A DNA stretch of 64,000 nucleotides from G963704535 sp963704535 (GCA_963704535.1 OY969916.1:1178001-1242000), one strand, 5' to 3'; shown: positions 16,371 through 24,927, numbered from the stretch's first letter. Numbers and translations: made by a program. The notes: a model not told the origin generated them from the letters alone.

Positions 16371-16773
16371 TTAGGGGAACAACCCAAGGCGTATCCATTG
16401 CTGGCGAGCTGCGCGCTGGGATTCATGGTTCATCCGTAACCGCACTACTGTGGCACGACCAATTGGGGTCTGGCCACGGATGTCTTCACTGATTGAATCG
16501 GCAGCGAAATGAGTTTCCCAGGAGTTCCTCGCGGGGATGGAAGAGGCGGACGATGGCGTGGCTTTCTGGATCCAATCCATCCAGGTGGGCAGCTTTCCAG
16601 AGATTGCAGGCTCGGCAGGCTAACGCCCAATTCGCTTCGGTATCGCTGCCATTGTGCGTGATGGGAATGATATGTTCAACCTCAAAAGGGAAGTTGAACA
16701 CGACTTCCGGCGCATGGCAATACTCGCATCGATGGCCGGCCCGCAGGGCAACCGGCGCATAACGCGGGTTCAT
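16371..16773 (-). pseudogene. HNH endonuclease, single-base frameshift
   Basis: The N-terminal frame has the HNH finger: CEYCHAP, EVEHIIPITHNG, then NWALACRACNLWKA. After LFHPREELL the frame degenerates, but the next frame carries on exactly as the family does (SWETHFAADSISEDIRG, TPIGRATVVRLRMNHES, QRAARQQWIRLG). One extra base near 16520-16524 explains the switch. Restored, the protein is about 134 residues, normal for this small free-standing HNH group. It may be a real lesion or a sequencing error. Its ATG overlaps the stop of the upstream small gene by four bases, so the two form a unit. Confidence 0.8.
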
Positions 16774-17132
16774 ACGCCTACTTCATCGGCAAGAGCCGCC
16801 GCACGTTGAGTGGCGGCATGCAACTCGGCTTCGATCAGAGCCTCAAGCTCAGCTTGCTCAGGCACGGGGAGGTCTGTGTTCTGATCGCGTGCGGCACGCC
16901 AACGCGCCATGAGGTGCTCAAGGCGCTGTTGCTGCGCGGCTGTAAAGAACTGATCCGGGCGCAAACTCTGCACAATCACTAAGGTACTTGTCTCATCTGG
17001 GGAGAGTTGGGCCGTCAAGGCATCCAATGCCGCACCGGCAGTTGCACCCGAGGATTGCTTTGCCCCAGCGACCGCCCGGTACGACACCCTCCCTTGATCG
17101 GTCGTTATAGGTAAGATCGCCACTTTTGTCAT
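16770..17132 (-). CDS. Conserved hypothetical partner of the small HNH nuclease
   Basis: The 120 residues begin with a beta-rich segment (VAILPITTDQGRVSYRAVAG), then AGAALDALTAQL, a hydrophobic strand TLVIVQSLRPDQFF, and a charged helical end with LEHLMARWRAARD and EQAELEALIEAEL. No catalytic motif is visible. It overlaps the HNH gene start by four bases. I believe similar gene pairs occur in Chloroflexota and cyanobacteria. It could be an inhibitor, specificity factor or antitoxin of the nuclease, but function is unknown. Confidence 0.7.
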   Translation of the reverse strand: MTKVAILPITTDQGRVSYRAVAGAKQSSGATAGAALDALTAQLSPDETSTLVIVQSLRPDQFFTAAQQQRLEHLMARWRAARDQNTDLPVPEQAELEALIEAELHAATQRAAALADEVGV

Positions 17133-17189
17133 AGGTCTGTTCCTCCTTCCAGCAGTATAACATAGCGTTGCCGGAAACCTGTCCTATCA

Positions 17190-18389
17190 TCAAACTTCGG
17201 GGCGCGACGCCGATCCGTCAACGATCGGTTGGGAGATCAGCAGCCGGCGTACATAGCGCACAGCTCTGATCAGCGGCGCATCCTCCAGCCGATCTTGGGA
17301 ACGCGGAACTTCGAGGCCACTGAGGAGCGTTACCCGTTGTAGAAGCTCATTGAATGCCTCGGCCGCATGAGGATAACCGGCATCGAGCGCCGGCGACGCT
17401 TTCACCATTTCGGCGACTACGCCCGCGACATCTGCATTAACGCGCACCACCACCCGCGCGTCCGGCCCGAGGTACTGGCCGGGCTCTGCGCCCAGACCGT
17501 AGGGGTGATTCCGCACCAGGGCCGGTGACTCGAAGACGACACCGGCTTCACCGACGTCCGGGGTTGATCGACGGCGGCCACGGCGCCGGCCCGACCATCC
17601 CAGGTACACATATGGTGGATAGTGGACAGCCGCCGTTCGAGTAGCGCGCCGGCCGGACTCCTTACCGAACGCGGACAGCTCGATGACCTCGCCCGCCTCG
17701 CGGTTCGTCCGCCGGTCCACCGTCCGGCTTCCAAAGAGCATCGGCCCGGCGACCGCGAAGTGCCCACGCAGTGTGAGTTCAACCTCCCACAAGAGCTGCG
17801 ATACCGCGTCGGTCATATCGTCCTGGAGGTGCGCCTGGGAGAGCATCCCAAACCCCAGGAGCGACCCCTCCAGCCGGATGCCGCCCGCGCAAGGGCCTGA
17901 CGCAAACTCGGGGCGAACGTCCATCTTTTCGCTGCTGGCGTACCTTTCGACGACACGAATCAGCTCGCTCGCATCGCAGTCCCCTTGGGCGAGGCAAACC
18001 GCCACACGAAGCGCCTTGCAGGCGGATACGTCGCCGCGTTGGATCGCGTAGCGCTCCGGCACAAGCAGGCTGTCGTCCTCGATCAGCGTCCCCTCGCAAT
18101 CGAACCGATCGCAGTCCGGGATGGTCTCCTCGGCACAGGAGTGCTGGCAGGTCCACCGCATAGCTGCGGCCAACGCAGGCTCGCCTCGCGTGGCGCGCCC
18201 GGCGTTGACGAGAGCTAGATCGGCCTTTTCAGGTGGGTCCACAATATGTACTGTAATCATATCAGCAAGCGGTTGGGCGCTCGCCGATGCCTGGACGATC
18301 ACCCGCAGAGACTTGCAACACTGGCGGCTCCAGCCCAGCCCGATGATCCGATCCGGCCACGATGCCGGCCTGGTTGGGCACAATCGCAC
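17190..18389 (-). CDS. Hypothetical protein, Cys-rich first half
   Basis: A 399-residue frame with normal GC-rich codon use and no family that I recognise. Cysteines cluster in the first 175 residues (SRQCCKSL, TCQHSCAEE, DCDRFDCEG, CLAQGDC, GPCAGG). The second half has alternating charged strands and an Arg-rich patch GRRRGRRRS. There is no signal peptide or membrane segment. It sits alone in the accessory stretch, about 60 bases upstream of the HNH partner gene. The start is uncertain; the ATG giving MITVHIVDPPEKADL, 43 codons on, is a credible alternative. Confidence 0.55.
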   Translation of the reverse strand: MRLCPTRPASWPDRIIGLGWSRQCCKSLRVIVQASASAQPLADMITVHIVDPPEKADLALVNAGRATRGEPALAAAMRWTCQHSCAEETIPDCDRFDCEGTLIEDDSLLVPERYAIQRGDVSACKALRVAVCLAQGDCDASELIRVVERYASSEKMDVRPEFASGPCAGGIRLEGSLLGFGMLSQAHLQDDMTDAVSQLLWEVELTLRGHFAVAGPMLFGSRTVDRRTNREAGEVIELSAFGKESGRRATRTAAVHYPPYVYLGWSGRRRGRRRSTPDVGEAGVVFESPALVRNHPYGLGAEPGQYLGPDARVVVRVNADVAGVVAEMVKASPALDAGYPHAAEAFNELLQRVTLLSGLEVPRSQDRLEDAPLIRAVRYVRRLLISQPIVDGSASRPEV

Positions 18390-18480
18390 AGTGGAGTCCC
18401 CTCTCAGTCACCACCTCGGCGATTCGGCAACTGTTCATGAACCCTGGCTGGCAAGGGGACTCGTGGAGCGCTGAAACGCG

Positions 18481-18540
18481 CTGTTGCTGGCGATCGCCTG
18501 GCCGGCGCTGCTGATCGCCGTGTTCCTACCGCTCTGGTGC
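18481..18540 (+). pseudogene. Possible C-terminal relic of an ABC-2 type permease
   Basis: Twenty codons read LLLAIAWPALLIAVFLPLWC, which resembles the last membrane helix of DrrB/ABC-2 permeases (they commonly end in a helix followed by AVF-PLAVRRY). No upstream part of such a gene is present. This may be coincidence in GC-rich DNA. The rest of the interval 18390-18670 has only an inverted repeat. Confidence 0.25.
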
Positions 18541-18589
18541 GGGCATATCGTAGGCTCGGCCGCTAAAATCAACACCACTCAAATAGCGT

Positions 18590-18656
18590 CATCCCCACCC
18601 TCCCGGAGGTTTGAATGAGAAGCTAACCTCCGGGAGGGGTGGCGGGTCTTATCTGG
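18590..18656. repeat. Inverted repeat CCCTCCCGGAGGTT, second copy
   Basis: CCACCCTCCCGGAGGTTTG and AACCTCCGGGAGGGGTGG form a stem with a short loop, followed by CGGGTCTTA. It is the mirror orientation of the unit at 16258-16345 and is placed just after the SdpI-like gene end on the minus strand. Confidence 0.7.
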
Positions 18657-18670
18657 GCTGATAGATACTG

Positions 18671-18997
18671 CTACAAGCGTTGCACATGCCTGCGAATGAG
18701 CAGCAAACTCACCAGTAACGAGCCTGCGAACCCTGCCAGGTGCAGAACCCATCGCCCAAGATCAGTTGTACCAGCGCTCTTACTTGGCCAGAGCGCCGCA
18801 ATTGCCAGGTAGAACAGGCTAGACCCCAGCAATGTCCAGCCCGCGTAGCGATTCGCGTCAAACCAGCGTCGTTTATCCGTCACGGTCGTACTTGTACGGA
18901 CGCCATAGAAACGATTGGGTGGGATCAGGCCAAGAATGAGCGGAAGTGCCAGGAACAGCATGATGCAGGCCGGCACGAAGAAGGGTTGGTGCAGCAT
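18671..18997 (-). CDS. SdpI-family membrane protein
   Basis: A 108-residue protein with three membrane helices. The loop PPNRFYGVRTSTTVTD followed by WFDANRYAGW is the hallmark of the SdpI family. SdpI itself protects Bacillus from the SdpC toxin and signals through SdpR; most relatives have unknown roles. No SdpC- or SdpR-like gene is adjacent, so immunity is only a possibility. It lies in the accessory stretch. Confidence 0.8.
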   Translation of the reverse strand: MLHQPFFVPACIMLFLALPLILGLIPPNRFYGVRTSTTVTDKRRWFDANRYAGWTLLGSSLFYLAIAALWPSKSAGTTDLGRWVLHLAGFAGSLLVSLLLIRRHVQRL

Positions 18998-19116
18998 GTT
19001 GCCTCGCTCGAACTATCAAGCCTGACGATACCCGACAGCGTAGTGCATATATTATACCTTCGAAGGTTTGCTAGATGAAGGGCTGCGAGGTTGGACCGCA
19101 ATTCACTGATACGGCT

Positions 19117-19347
19117 TCAATCGTCGGTCCGTCGGCTTTCCTGTATGCTTTGGAGAATCTCGTCGCGGGTTATCGCTTTCCTGAGCGTGATACCAGAAAT
19201 ATCAAGCGGCGACGCTTTTTGTGGCTCAGGCGTCAGAACAAAACTCTGCCCATCGCGCCGCTAAATCCGCACCGCCCCGTCACGACGCGCTTGTTCAAGG
19301 ACGGCAGCAAAGTTTTGTCGCGCTTCCGAAAAGGTATAGCTCTTCAT
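19117..19347 (-). pseudogene. Phd/YefM-type antitoxin gene with an in-frame amber codon
   Basis: From ATG at 19347 the frame reads MKSYTFSEARQNFAAVLEQA and on to GAVRI. It meets TAG at 19263-19261 and then continues without shift as RRDGQSFVLTPEPQKAS, SPLDISGITLRKAITRDE, ending QESRRTDD. The first part is the Phd/YefM DNA-binding fold and the second the toxin-neutralising tail, total 76 codons. One base change would restore Lys at codon 29. No toxin gene adjoins. It reads as a decayed orphan antitoxin. Confidence 0.7.
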
Positions 19348-19414
19348 TTTTAGACTGCCCCTTGATGATGCCCTGCGTAGGAAAAACGCATATGGCTTTC
19401 CAAAGAGGCAGGTA

Positions 19415-19705
19415 TTAACGTTCTGTTTGCTCTTCGCGCGGTGGTGCTGCCTCGCGTGCTAGAGCTTCGTTGATCTCCTGATCAAGCTCGTCGAGCGAGA
19501 TCGACGCGGGCTCTTTGGCCCGCTCGGCCAGAAAGGTCATGAACGGCTTGCTTTGTCGGAGGATCGCCACTTCGCGCGCAAAGTCGTCGGCTGGCTCGAT
19601 CAGGAACGTTTGGCCGTCCTGGGTGATCACATGCACTGGCTCATCTGCTCGGCGGAAGAGTTCATCAAGGGTCAGGGCCTCATGGCGCAGGTCATACGTG
19701 ATCAT
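19415..19705 (-). CDS. Small Phd-like antitoxin-type protein
   Basis: A 96-residue protein starting MITYDLRHEALTLDELFRRA, then EPVHVITQDGQTFLIEPADD, which resembles the beta-hairpin of prevent-host-death antitoxins. The C-terminal half is helical and acidic (SISLDELDQEINEALARE), typical of a toxin-binding tail. The ATG at 19705 has an AAAGG eight bases upstream; a TTG five codons earlier is less likely. No toxin gene is next to it, so its partner is unknown. Confidence 0.6.
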   Translation of the reverse strand: MITYDLRHEALTLDELFRRADEPVHVITQDGQTFLIEPADDFAREVAILRQSKPFMTFLAERAKEPASISLDELDQEINEALAREAAPPREEQTER

Positions 19706-19816
19706 AGATCTACCTTTCAACCTACCTCATAGACATGACCATCGGTGGAAGGAATTGTACCGTACCGAATGAGGAGGTGCAAGAGGTAACATAGATGCGC
19801 CTGAAGGAAAGGATCG

Positions 19817-19944
19817 GCCTAACGGCCGGGCGTTCAGCGAGCGGCTGGAATGGAATACCTTAATAGATCAGAACGGCGGTTTTGCTGCATCTGGATGTCA
19901 AAAAAGCCCCGATCCAGCCGCTCCGCTGCAACGCCGTGTTCGGC
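19817..19944 (-). mobile_element. attC-like site (integron cassette recombination site)
   Basis: GCCTAAC at 19817-19823 and GTTCGGC at 19938-19944 are the outer complementary boxes, with one mismatch. Inside, GCGTTCAGCGAGCGGCTGGA pairs with TCCAGCCGCTCCGCTGCAAC plus GC, leaving two extra G bases unpaired on one arm, as attC sites require. Total length 128 bases is within the known range. Read on the minus strand the site follows the HEPN gene stop by 26 bases and ends in the canonical core GTTAGGC. No integrase gene is in the window. Confidence 0.6.
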
Positions 19945-19969
19945 GGCTCAGTCGTCTGACCTTAAAACA

Positions 19970-20524
19970 CTATTTACACTCATTTTGTATAATCTCGATC
20001 ACTTTCGTAACATTTTTATAGTATCTTGATACAACAACATATGTTATGTTGACAGGCTGACCGTGGGCAATTAAATTCCTATTTGCGACTATACTGTCGA
20101 CTGAGTCTTTGAACTCACCAAAGGTGGCTGACCTGACTCTTGTTTCCCAGGAAGGATTAAACTGTCGAATGATGTCGTATATTTTTTCCATTCTTGGATT
20201 TTGGAAATCGCGTAAGCGGGATTCGACAAAGTTGGCTATACTGGGAGATGCTTGTTTATGCGCGATATCGCTAAAAATAATCCTGATGGAATTTTCGATG
20301 TATCCTGAGGTGAGAACACAAAGATATTTCGCCCAGTGGGCCTTGATTTCGTCGTCATCGACTGGTAATCGAGATATTTGTATAAATAAATAATCCAGTC
20401 GATCTTTTTGTCTCTGAAGTTCTCTCACTTTACAATTTCGATGTACTTGGTTGCAATAGAGATTCTCTTTAGTATATTCCCTTCGTTTGTTGTAGAAGTC
20501 TCTATTGATGACATAAATTCTCAA
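19970..20524 (-). CDS. HEPN-domain protein (MAE_28990/RiboL-PSP-HEPN-like), putative RNase
   Basis: About 184 residues, largely helical, with the HEPN catalytic signature R-x4-H in VANRNLIAHGQPVN near the C-terminus. The N-terminal helix ELQRQKDRLDYLFIQISRL and the polar Asn upstream of the motif fit the MAE_28990/MAE_18760 HEPN group. The likely start is a TTG at 20524, because it overlaps the TGA of the DUF262 gene in a TTGA junction and no ATG is in frame nearby. The gene is AT-rich compared with its surroundings. With DUF262 it probably forms a phage-defence or toxin-antitoxin-like module. Confidence 0.7.
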   Translation of the reverse strand: MRIYVINRDFYNKRREYTKENLYCNQVHRNCKVRELQRQKDRLDYLFIQISRLPVDDDEIKAHWAKYLCVLTSGYIENSIRIIFSDIAHKQASPSIANFVESRLRDFQNPRMEKIYDIIRQFNPSWETRVRSATFGEFKDSVDSIVANRNLIAHGQPVNITYVVVSRYYKNVTKVIEIIQNECK

Positions 20525-21489
20525 CTCGTCAACAGGTCTTGATGAGCTTTTACTAGCTCGGCACAATCAATAATAGGCCCATGCTCAATTCGTCGTGCCA
20601 CTGCTACCATCAAAGCGTCGAGAAGTGCTGCATTCAAAGCTTTCGCAGGCTTAAATGCTTTAGATCCAATACATGTGTTTATAGTTTGGGCAGTGTCTAG
20701 GAAGACTTTGCTGAATTTTTCTCTAGAGATGTGGGACATGTATCTGTGTTTTGACATGAAATAATTAAGAAAAGCAGCCATAGGACGTCGATAATGCTCA
20801 CTGTCGTAGTATAACGCAAAGAATCGAAGGATTAATTCTTCGTCGCGCAATCTTTGGCTAATTGGTCCATAGAGAGATCTCCAATCCCCATTTCTATTTA
20901 GATAAGCGATTAGCTCACTGAAATCTCCGTGGTACAAGGCGGACCGTATTTCCTGGGGTTGTAATTGTACTCCGCCGGTATTTAATCGCTCAAACATGAG
21001 GAATATGCCATTCATTGATAAGTCGGTGTCATCCTGACGCACAATGGTGGCGTGAATTATGGAGTCGTCAAGACGCCTTCTGTCTTCCTCACGCAGTGTC
21101 CTGTATGTCTTACCATCATACTCAGAAGATATGCCTTTAAGTGAAAATTCTCTATCCTTGTCCTGCCCTAAAAATCTGCCATCGTAATAGTATACAAGAG
21201 AGAATAGCCTTTGCTGTCCATCAATGACGAGTAACTTGTTCGTTTCGACTTCTCGAGCAAAAAAGACACCAGGCACAGGTAATCCTAATAGGAGAGATTC
21301 GATGAATCTTGAGGCGTCTTCAATAGTCCACAGAAAGCCTCGTTGGAAAGCAGGCACATAAACATCACCCTGCCGGATACGCCGCACCAAGCCAGCCACG
21401 TCATAATCGGCGCCATAACTGGTGATAGAGTATTTGAACGGAATGTCTTCGCGGTTGTCTTTGATCTCTATTTCACGAGGACTTGTCAT
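20521..21489 (-). CDS. DUF262 domain protein (GmrSD N-terminal-like)
   Basis: A 322-residue protein with the DUF262 core: VYVPAFQRGFLWTIEDASRF, SLLLGLPVPGVFF and VIDGQQRL. These residues make up the nucleotide-dependent DGQQR nuclease-associated motif also found in GmrS/BrxU-type restriction proteins. No DUF1524 HNH domain is fused; instead the next gene encodes a HEPN RNase, overlapping by four bases. Codon use and composition are AT-rich, unlike the neighbours, and a cassette-type recombination site lies at the 3' end of the pair. Defence by nucleotide-sensing control of the HEPN nuclease is an inference. Confidence 0.8.
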   Translation of the reverse strand: MTSPREIEIKDNREDIPFKYSITSYGADYDVAGLVRRIRQGDVYVPAFQRGFLWTIEDASRFIESLLLGLPVPGVFFAREVETNKLLVIDGQQRLFSLVYYYDGRFLGQDKDREFSLKGISSEYDGKTYRTLREEDRRRLDDSIIHATIVRQDDTDLSMNGIFLMFERLNTGGVQLQPQEIRSALYHGDFSELIAYLNRNGDWRSLYGPISQRLRDEELILRFFALYYDSEHYRRPMAAFLNYFMSKHRYMSHISREKFSKVFLDTAQTINTCIGSKAFKPAKALNAALLDALMVAVARRIEHGPIIDCAELVKAHQDLLTS

Positions 21490-21766
21490 CCTAGTATTTC
21501 TCCTGCGAAGCCTTTCTATATGCGCGAAAGGCTTCTGAGATATTACCGCATCTGAGGGTACGTGGCAAATGTGAAGGAATCACTAGTTATCAAAGGAGGG
21601 GTGCCGTAATCGGGCAGCCGCCGAACTATGAAGCAAGCGAATCAGATTCGTCTATCCATCTGTATACAGCTATTCCATCATGAGCATCAAGACGTGGTAG
21701 AGGGCAATGTAGGTGACGCATTTTTAGACAAAGAAGGGTCGGAGATTTCTTCGCAGCACAGCGCTC

Positions 21767-24685
21767 TTACCCACGCCGCCGCCGCGCCCGCTGCTTGGCC
21801 GCCAGCAGCCGCGCGTACTGATCGTCGTCGGTCGCGGGGGCGGGCGCCGCTTCGGGGGGTGCCTCCGGTTGGACGGAGGTGGCGCGCGCCGGCTGCTGGG
21901 CCGGTGGGGGCGCCTCGGCGCGGGCGGGGGCCGGCGCGGGGGTGGGCAGGGGAATGATTAAATTCGGCAGCGGCGCGACCACCGACTCTGCGCCGACCGG
22001 CTCCTGCGGCCTGCGAATGCGCGCCCGCTGCTTGGCCGCGCTGAGCCGGGCCAGCAACTCGGCGCTCGCCGCAGCTGCGGGCTGCGGGCGCAGCCGGCGC
22101 CGCAGCCACGCCAGGCCCGGCACCATGTCCGACAGGCGCAGGAACAGCCGGCGCAGCCCGATGTCGAGCGGCCAGAGCAGCAGCGCCAGCCACAGCAGCG
22201 GCAACCCGATCTCCTGGACCGAGCCGACCGCCTGCTGGGGCGGCTCGAAGATCGCCGCCGCCACCGGGTCCACCCGCCCGCCGCTGATCGCCGCCAGGTC
22301 CCGCAGGAGCGGCAGGTTGTCGCGCTTGTCGCTGTACTCCGGCGAGTAGCTGACCACCAGCCCGGTGGTCGCCGTGCCGAGCGGCTGGCCGCCCGCGCCG
22401 GCCGCCGCGACCTGCACCAGGTACACGCCAGGCGTGGTCGTGCTGGCGACCGCCCGGTAGCGACCGGGGCCGATCTGGGTAAACTTGACCGAGGAGTTCT
22501 GATTCTCCGGGGCCAGCAGGCGTCCTTCGAGCGCCAGGTCGTTGAGCGGGCGCCCCTGCTCGTCCACAGCCGTCAACTCGATCTCCGACTGTGCGTCTGC
22601 GTTGCTGGCGCGTAGCGTCAGCGTCCCCGCGTCGCGCGGTGGCAGCAGCATATCGGCCAGACCGCTGATAAAGCGCGGGAACTGGCTCCACCCGATCCAG
22701 TCGCGCGCCCACTGCCCCTTGAAATCGCTAGTCCAGGCCACGCTGCGGCCGAGCCCATACTGCCACTGCGCCAGCACCGGCTTGCCGTCCGGCGTGACCA
22801 GGATGGCCCTCGCGGTCTCCCTGATCTCGGTGCCATTGTAGCCATACAGCGACGGCAGCTCGGTCAGCCCGCGCACGAGGGGCGCCGGCAGCGCCACGGC
22901 CGGGGTGAACTGGCCCTCCACAATATCGCGCCCGGCCACGATCACCGTCTCCTGCAAAAAGATCCGCGGCACGTCGTTAAGGCTGAGCACCTGGTAGAAA
23001 CGACCGTCGCCAAGCTCCGCGATCTGCTCCAGGTTGGGGTTGGCGTCCGAGCCGATCGCGACCGTGGAGATCGTGATGCCTTGGTCGCGCATCTGCTCGA
23101 CCAAGTCGCGGTAGTTATCGTCGGCGATACCGTCGGTCAGCAGGATCACATGCTTGATCTTGGAGTCCACCGCCGCGAGCGCCTGGGCGGCCTGCTCCAC
23201 ACCGGGGCGGATATTGGTGCCGCCGCCGGAGTTGAAGCTGCTGAGTGCCTGCTCGATCTCGACGGCCGGCGGCAGCTTCTGGAGCTGGAGCACCCACTCG
23301 GCATCCTCGTCGAACACCACCAGGCCGATCTGGTCGCGCTCGCTGAGCCCCAAGCTGGCCTGGTAGACCGCCTCTTTGGCCAGGTCCAGCTTGGTGCGAC
23401 CGTTCAGCCCGCCCGCCTCATCCATGCTGCCGCTGCGGTCAATCACCATCGCCAACGCCAGGTCGGGCTGCTGCGACTGGTCGAGCGGGTCGAGGTGGAC
23501 CGGCAGCGCCTGCTCCAGCGGTGTGCGCCGGTAGCCGCCGGCGCCAAACGAGTCCTCGCCGCCGATCATGGCCAGGCCGCGACCAAGCTCGTGGACATAC
23601 ACCGGCAGCGCCTCGATCAGCGCGCGCGGCAGGTCGCGGGCCGGTGTATCGACAAGTACCACGCCGGCGTAGTCGCTGAGCTGCGCCAGGTCGGCCGGCG
23701 CCTGGTTCGGGGCGCGCAGGTCGACCCGCGCGCCGGCCGCTTCGAGGGCCGCGCGCAGGTTCCCGGCTCGCTCGGCGTCGCCGGCGATCAGCAAGATCTG
23801 CGGCGGCCCCTGCACCTCGGTGAAAGTGGCAGCGCGGTTGTTCTGCGGCTCGGTGTCGCCCTCGGCCTCCAGGCGCACCTCCAGCCGCCGGAAGCCGGCC
23901 TCGCCGGCCTGGACGCGAACGGAGTAATCGTTCTGGCCGGCGGCGAGCTGAACCTGTTGCTCGCCGGCCAGTTGCCCATCGACAAACACCTGGAGCTTGC
24001 CGGTCGTGTCGAAGGTCGAGCGCACCGCGACGCCCAGCGCGACCTCCTGGCCCTCGCGGGCGGTCCCCGGCGCATCGAGCGCGCTCACGATCACGTCGGC
24101 GCCGCGCTCGCCCGGCAGCCCGACCACGTCGATCGGCACGCCGCGCACGGTGGCCAGGCGCGCCGCATCGGCCGCGTGGCCGCTATTCTCCCCGCCGTCG
24201 GAAAGCAGCACGATTCGCTTCTGCGTATCGGCCGGCAGCAGCGCCAACCCCAGTTGTACCGCGTCCTGGATATTGGTGCGCGTCGTGATCGGCACCGAGC
24301 TGATCCGGCCCAGCGTCGCCAGGCGCGCGGGCGTGCGCTCGACCAGCGCATTCGCGCCGAACACGACCACAGCGGCCCGGTCGCCGGGCGGCATAGCCCG
24401 CACGGCCTCCTCGACATACAGCGCCGCCCGCTCGCGCTGGGCCGGGGCGACCGAGTCCGAGGCGTCGAGCAGGAAGACCGTCGTCAGAGTGCTGACCGGG
24501 CGGATGAGCTGCGCGCCGGCCAGCGCCAGCACCAAGGCCAGCAGCAGCGCACTACGCAGGAGCAAGCTGAACCAGAAGCGCCACGGCGCAAGCCGGCGGG
24601 GCGTCAGAAGCGTGAACGCCCACAGGAGCGGCAGCAGAGCCAGCAGCGAGAGCGCCGCCGGAGCGATAAAAGAAAGCCGCGGCAT
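21767..24685 (-). CDS. VWA2: large membrane protein with two von Willebrand A domains
   Basis: A 972-residue paralogue of VWA1 with the same plan. Two N-terminal helices are followed by VWA-1 with MIDAS DASDS and TRTN, a CARDB-like domain, an amidotransferase-like fold (PPQILLIAGDAERAG, GRGLAMIGG), VWA-2 with DRSGSMD, GGTN and TDG, a beta-rich domain and a C-terminal helix LLWLALLLWPLDIGLRRLFL. The cytoplasmic tail is longest here, Pro/Ala-rich, and carries the Arg-rich motif twice (RLSAAKQRARIRR and RLLAAKQRARRRRG). The gap 21490-21766 downstream holds no gene. Likely a substrate or cofactor of the MoxR ATPase encoded 8 kb away. Confidence 0.85.
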   Translation of the reverse strand: MPRLSFIAPAALSLLALLPLLWAFTLLTPRRLAPWRFWFSLLLRSALLLALVLALAGAQLIRPVSTLTTVFLLDASDSVAPAQRERAALYVEEAVRAMPPGDRAAVVVFGANALVERTPARLATLGRISSVPITTRTNIQDAVQLGLALLPADTQKRIVLLSDGGENSGHAADAARLATVRGVPIDVVGLPGERGADVIVSALDAPGTAREGQEVALGVAVRSTFDTTGKLQVFVDGQLAGEQQVQLAAGQNDYSVRVQAGEAGFRRLEVRLEAEGDTEPQNNRAATFTEVQGPPQILLIAGDAERAGNLRAALEAAGARVDLRAPNQAPADLAQLSDYAGVVLVDTPARDLPRALIEALPVYVHELGRGLAMIGGEDSFGAGGYRRTPLEQALPVHLDPLDQSQQPDLALAMVIDRSGSMDEAGGLNGRTKLDLAKEAVYQASLGLSERDQIGLVVFDEDAEWVLQLQKLPPAVEIEQALSSFNSGGGTNIRPGVEQAAQALAAVDSKIKHVILLTDGIADDNYRDLVEQMRDQGITISTVAIGSDANPNLEQIAELGDGRFYQVLSLNDVPRIFLQETVIVAGRDIVEGQFTPAVALPAPLVRGLTELPSLYGYNGTEIRETARAILVTPDGKPVLAQWQYGLGRSVAWTSDFKGQWARDWIGWSQFPRFISGLADMLLPPRDAGTLTLRASNADAQSEIELTAVDEQGRPLNDLALEGRLLAPENQNSSVKFTQIGPGRYRAVASTTTPGVYLVQVAAAGAGGQPLGTATTGLVVSYSPEYSDKRDNLPLLRDLAAISGGRVDPVAAAIFEPPQQAVGSVQEIGLPLLWLALLLWPLDIGLRRLFLRLSDMVPGLAWLRRRLRPQPAAAASAELLARLSAAKQRARIRRPQEPVGAESVVAPLPNLIIPLPTPAPAPARAEAPPPAQQPARATSVQPEAPPEAAPAPATDDDQYARLLAAKQRARRRRG

Positions 24686-24718
24686 TGCGTCACCAGTACG
24701 TTTACACCCGGCAGATTG

Positions 24719-24746
24719 TTGAGGAGAAAGGTGAAAAGGTTATAAT
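24719..24746 (+). promoter_or_regulatory. Possible promoter for the nucleotidyltransferase gene
   Basis: TTGAGG at 24719-24724 and a perfect TATAAT at 24741-24746 are separated by 16 bases. Transcription would begin near 24753 and run through element IV to the ATG at 24928. The other strand has TATA-like hexamers here too, which could serve VWA2. Confidence 0.4.
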
Positions 24747-24799
24747 TGCAGTATAACATGCTGAACAAGAATCTTCAGTGCGAATGGGGCCTATTTTAA

Positions 24800-24919
24800 T
24801 AAGGGATTCTTGAAAGAAAACCATCCCGGTGGGTGTTGCGTGTTGCGTGTTGCGTGTTGCGTGGCGCCAACTCACGCAACACGCAACACGCAATACGAGC
24901 CAAGCGAGAGTCCCCAAGA
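24800..24919. mobile_element. Core-variable miniature element IV (GTGTTGC core)
   Basis: The left end is TAAGGGATTCTTG followed by an A-rich stretch and CCATCCCGG. The right end on the other strand is CTTGGGGACTCTCGC. The core is four GTGTTGC words, a short loop, and four complementary GCAACAC words. It lies just upstream of the nucleotidyltransferase start and would be part of its leader. Confidence 0.65.
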
Positions 24920-24927
24920 GTGCGACC

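Noticed and set aside
19415..19705. Complete toxin-antitoxin pair with the amber-interrupted antitoxin
   Set aside because: Both genes look like antitoxins; no PIN, RelE or Fic toxin frame lies next to either.
23081..24745. Long open frame of 554 codons on the plus strand over VWA2
   Set aside because: It is the antisense shadow of a well-supported VWA gene; composition is Arg/His/Gln-rich, with no domain pattern.
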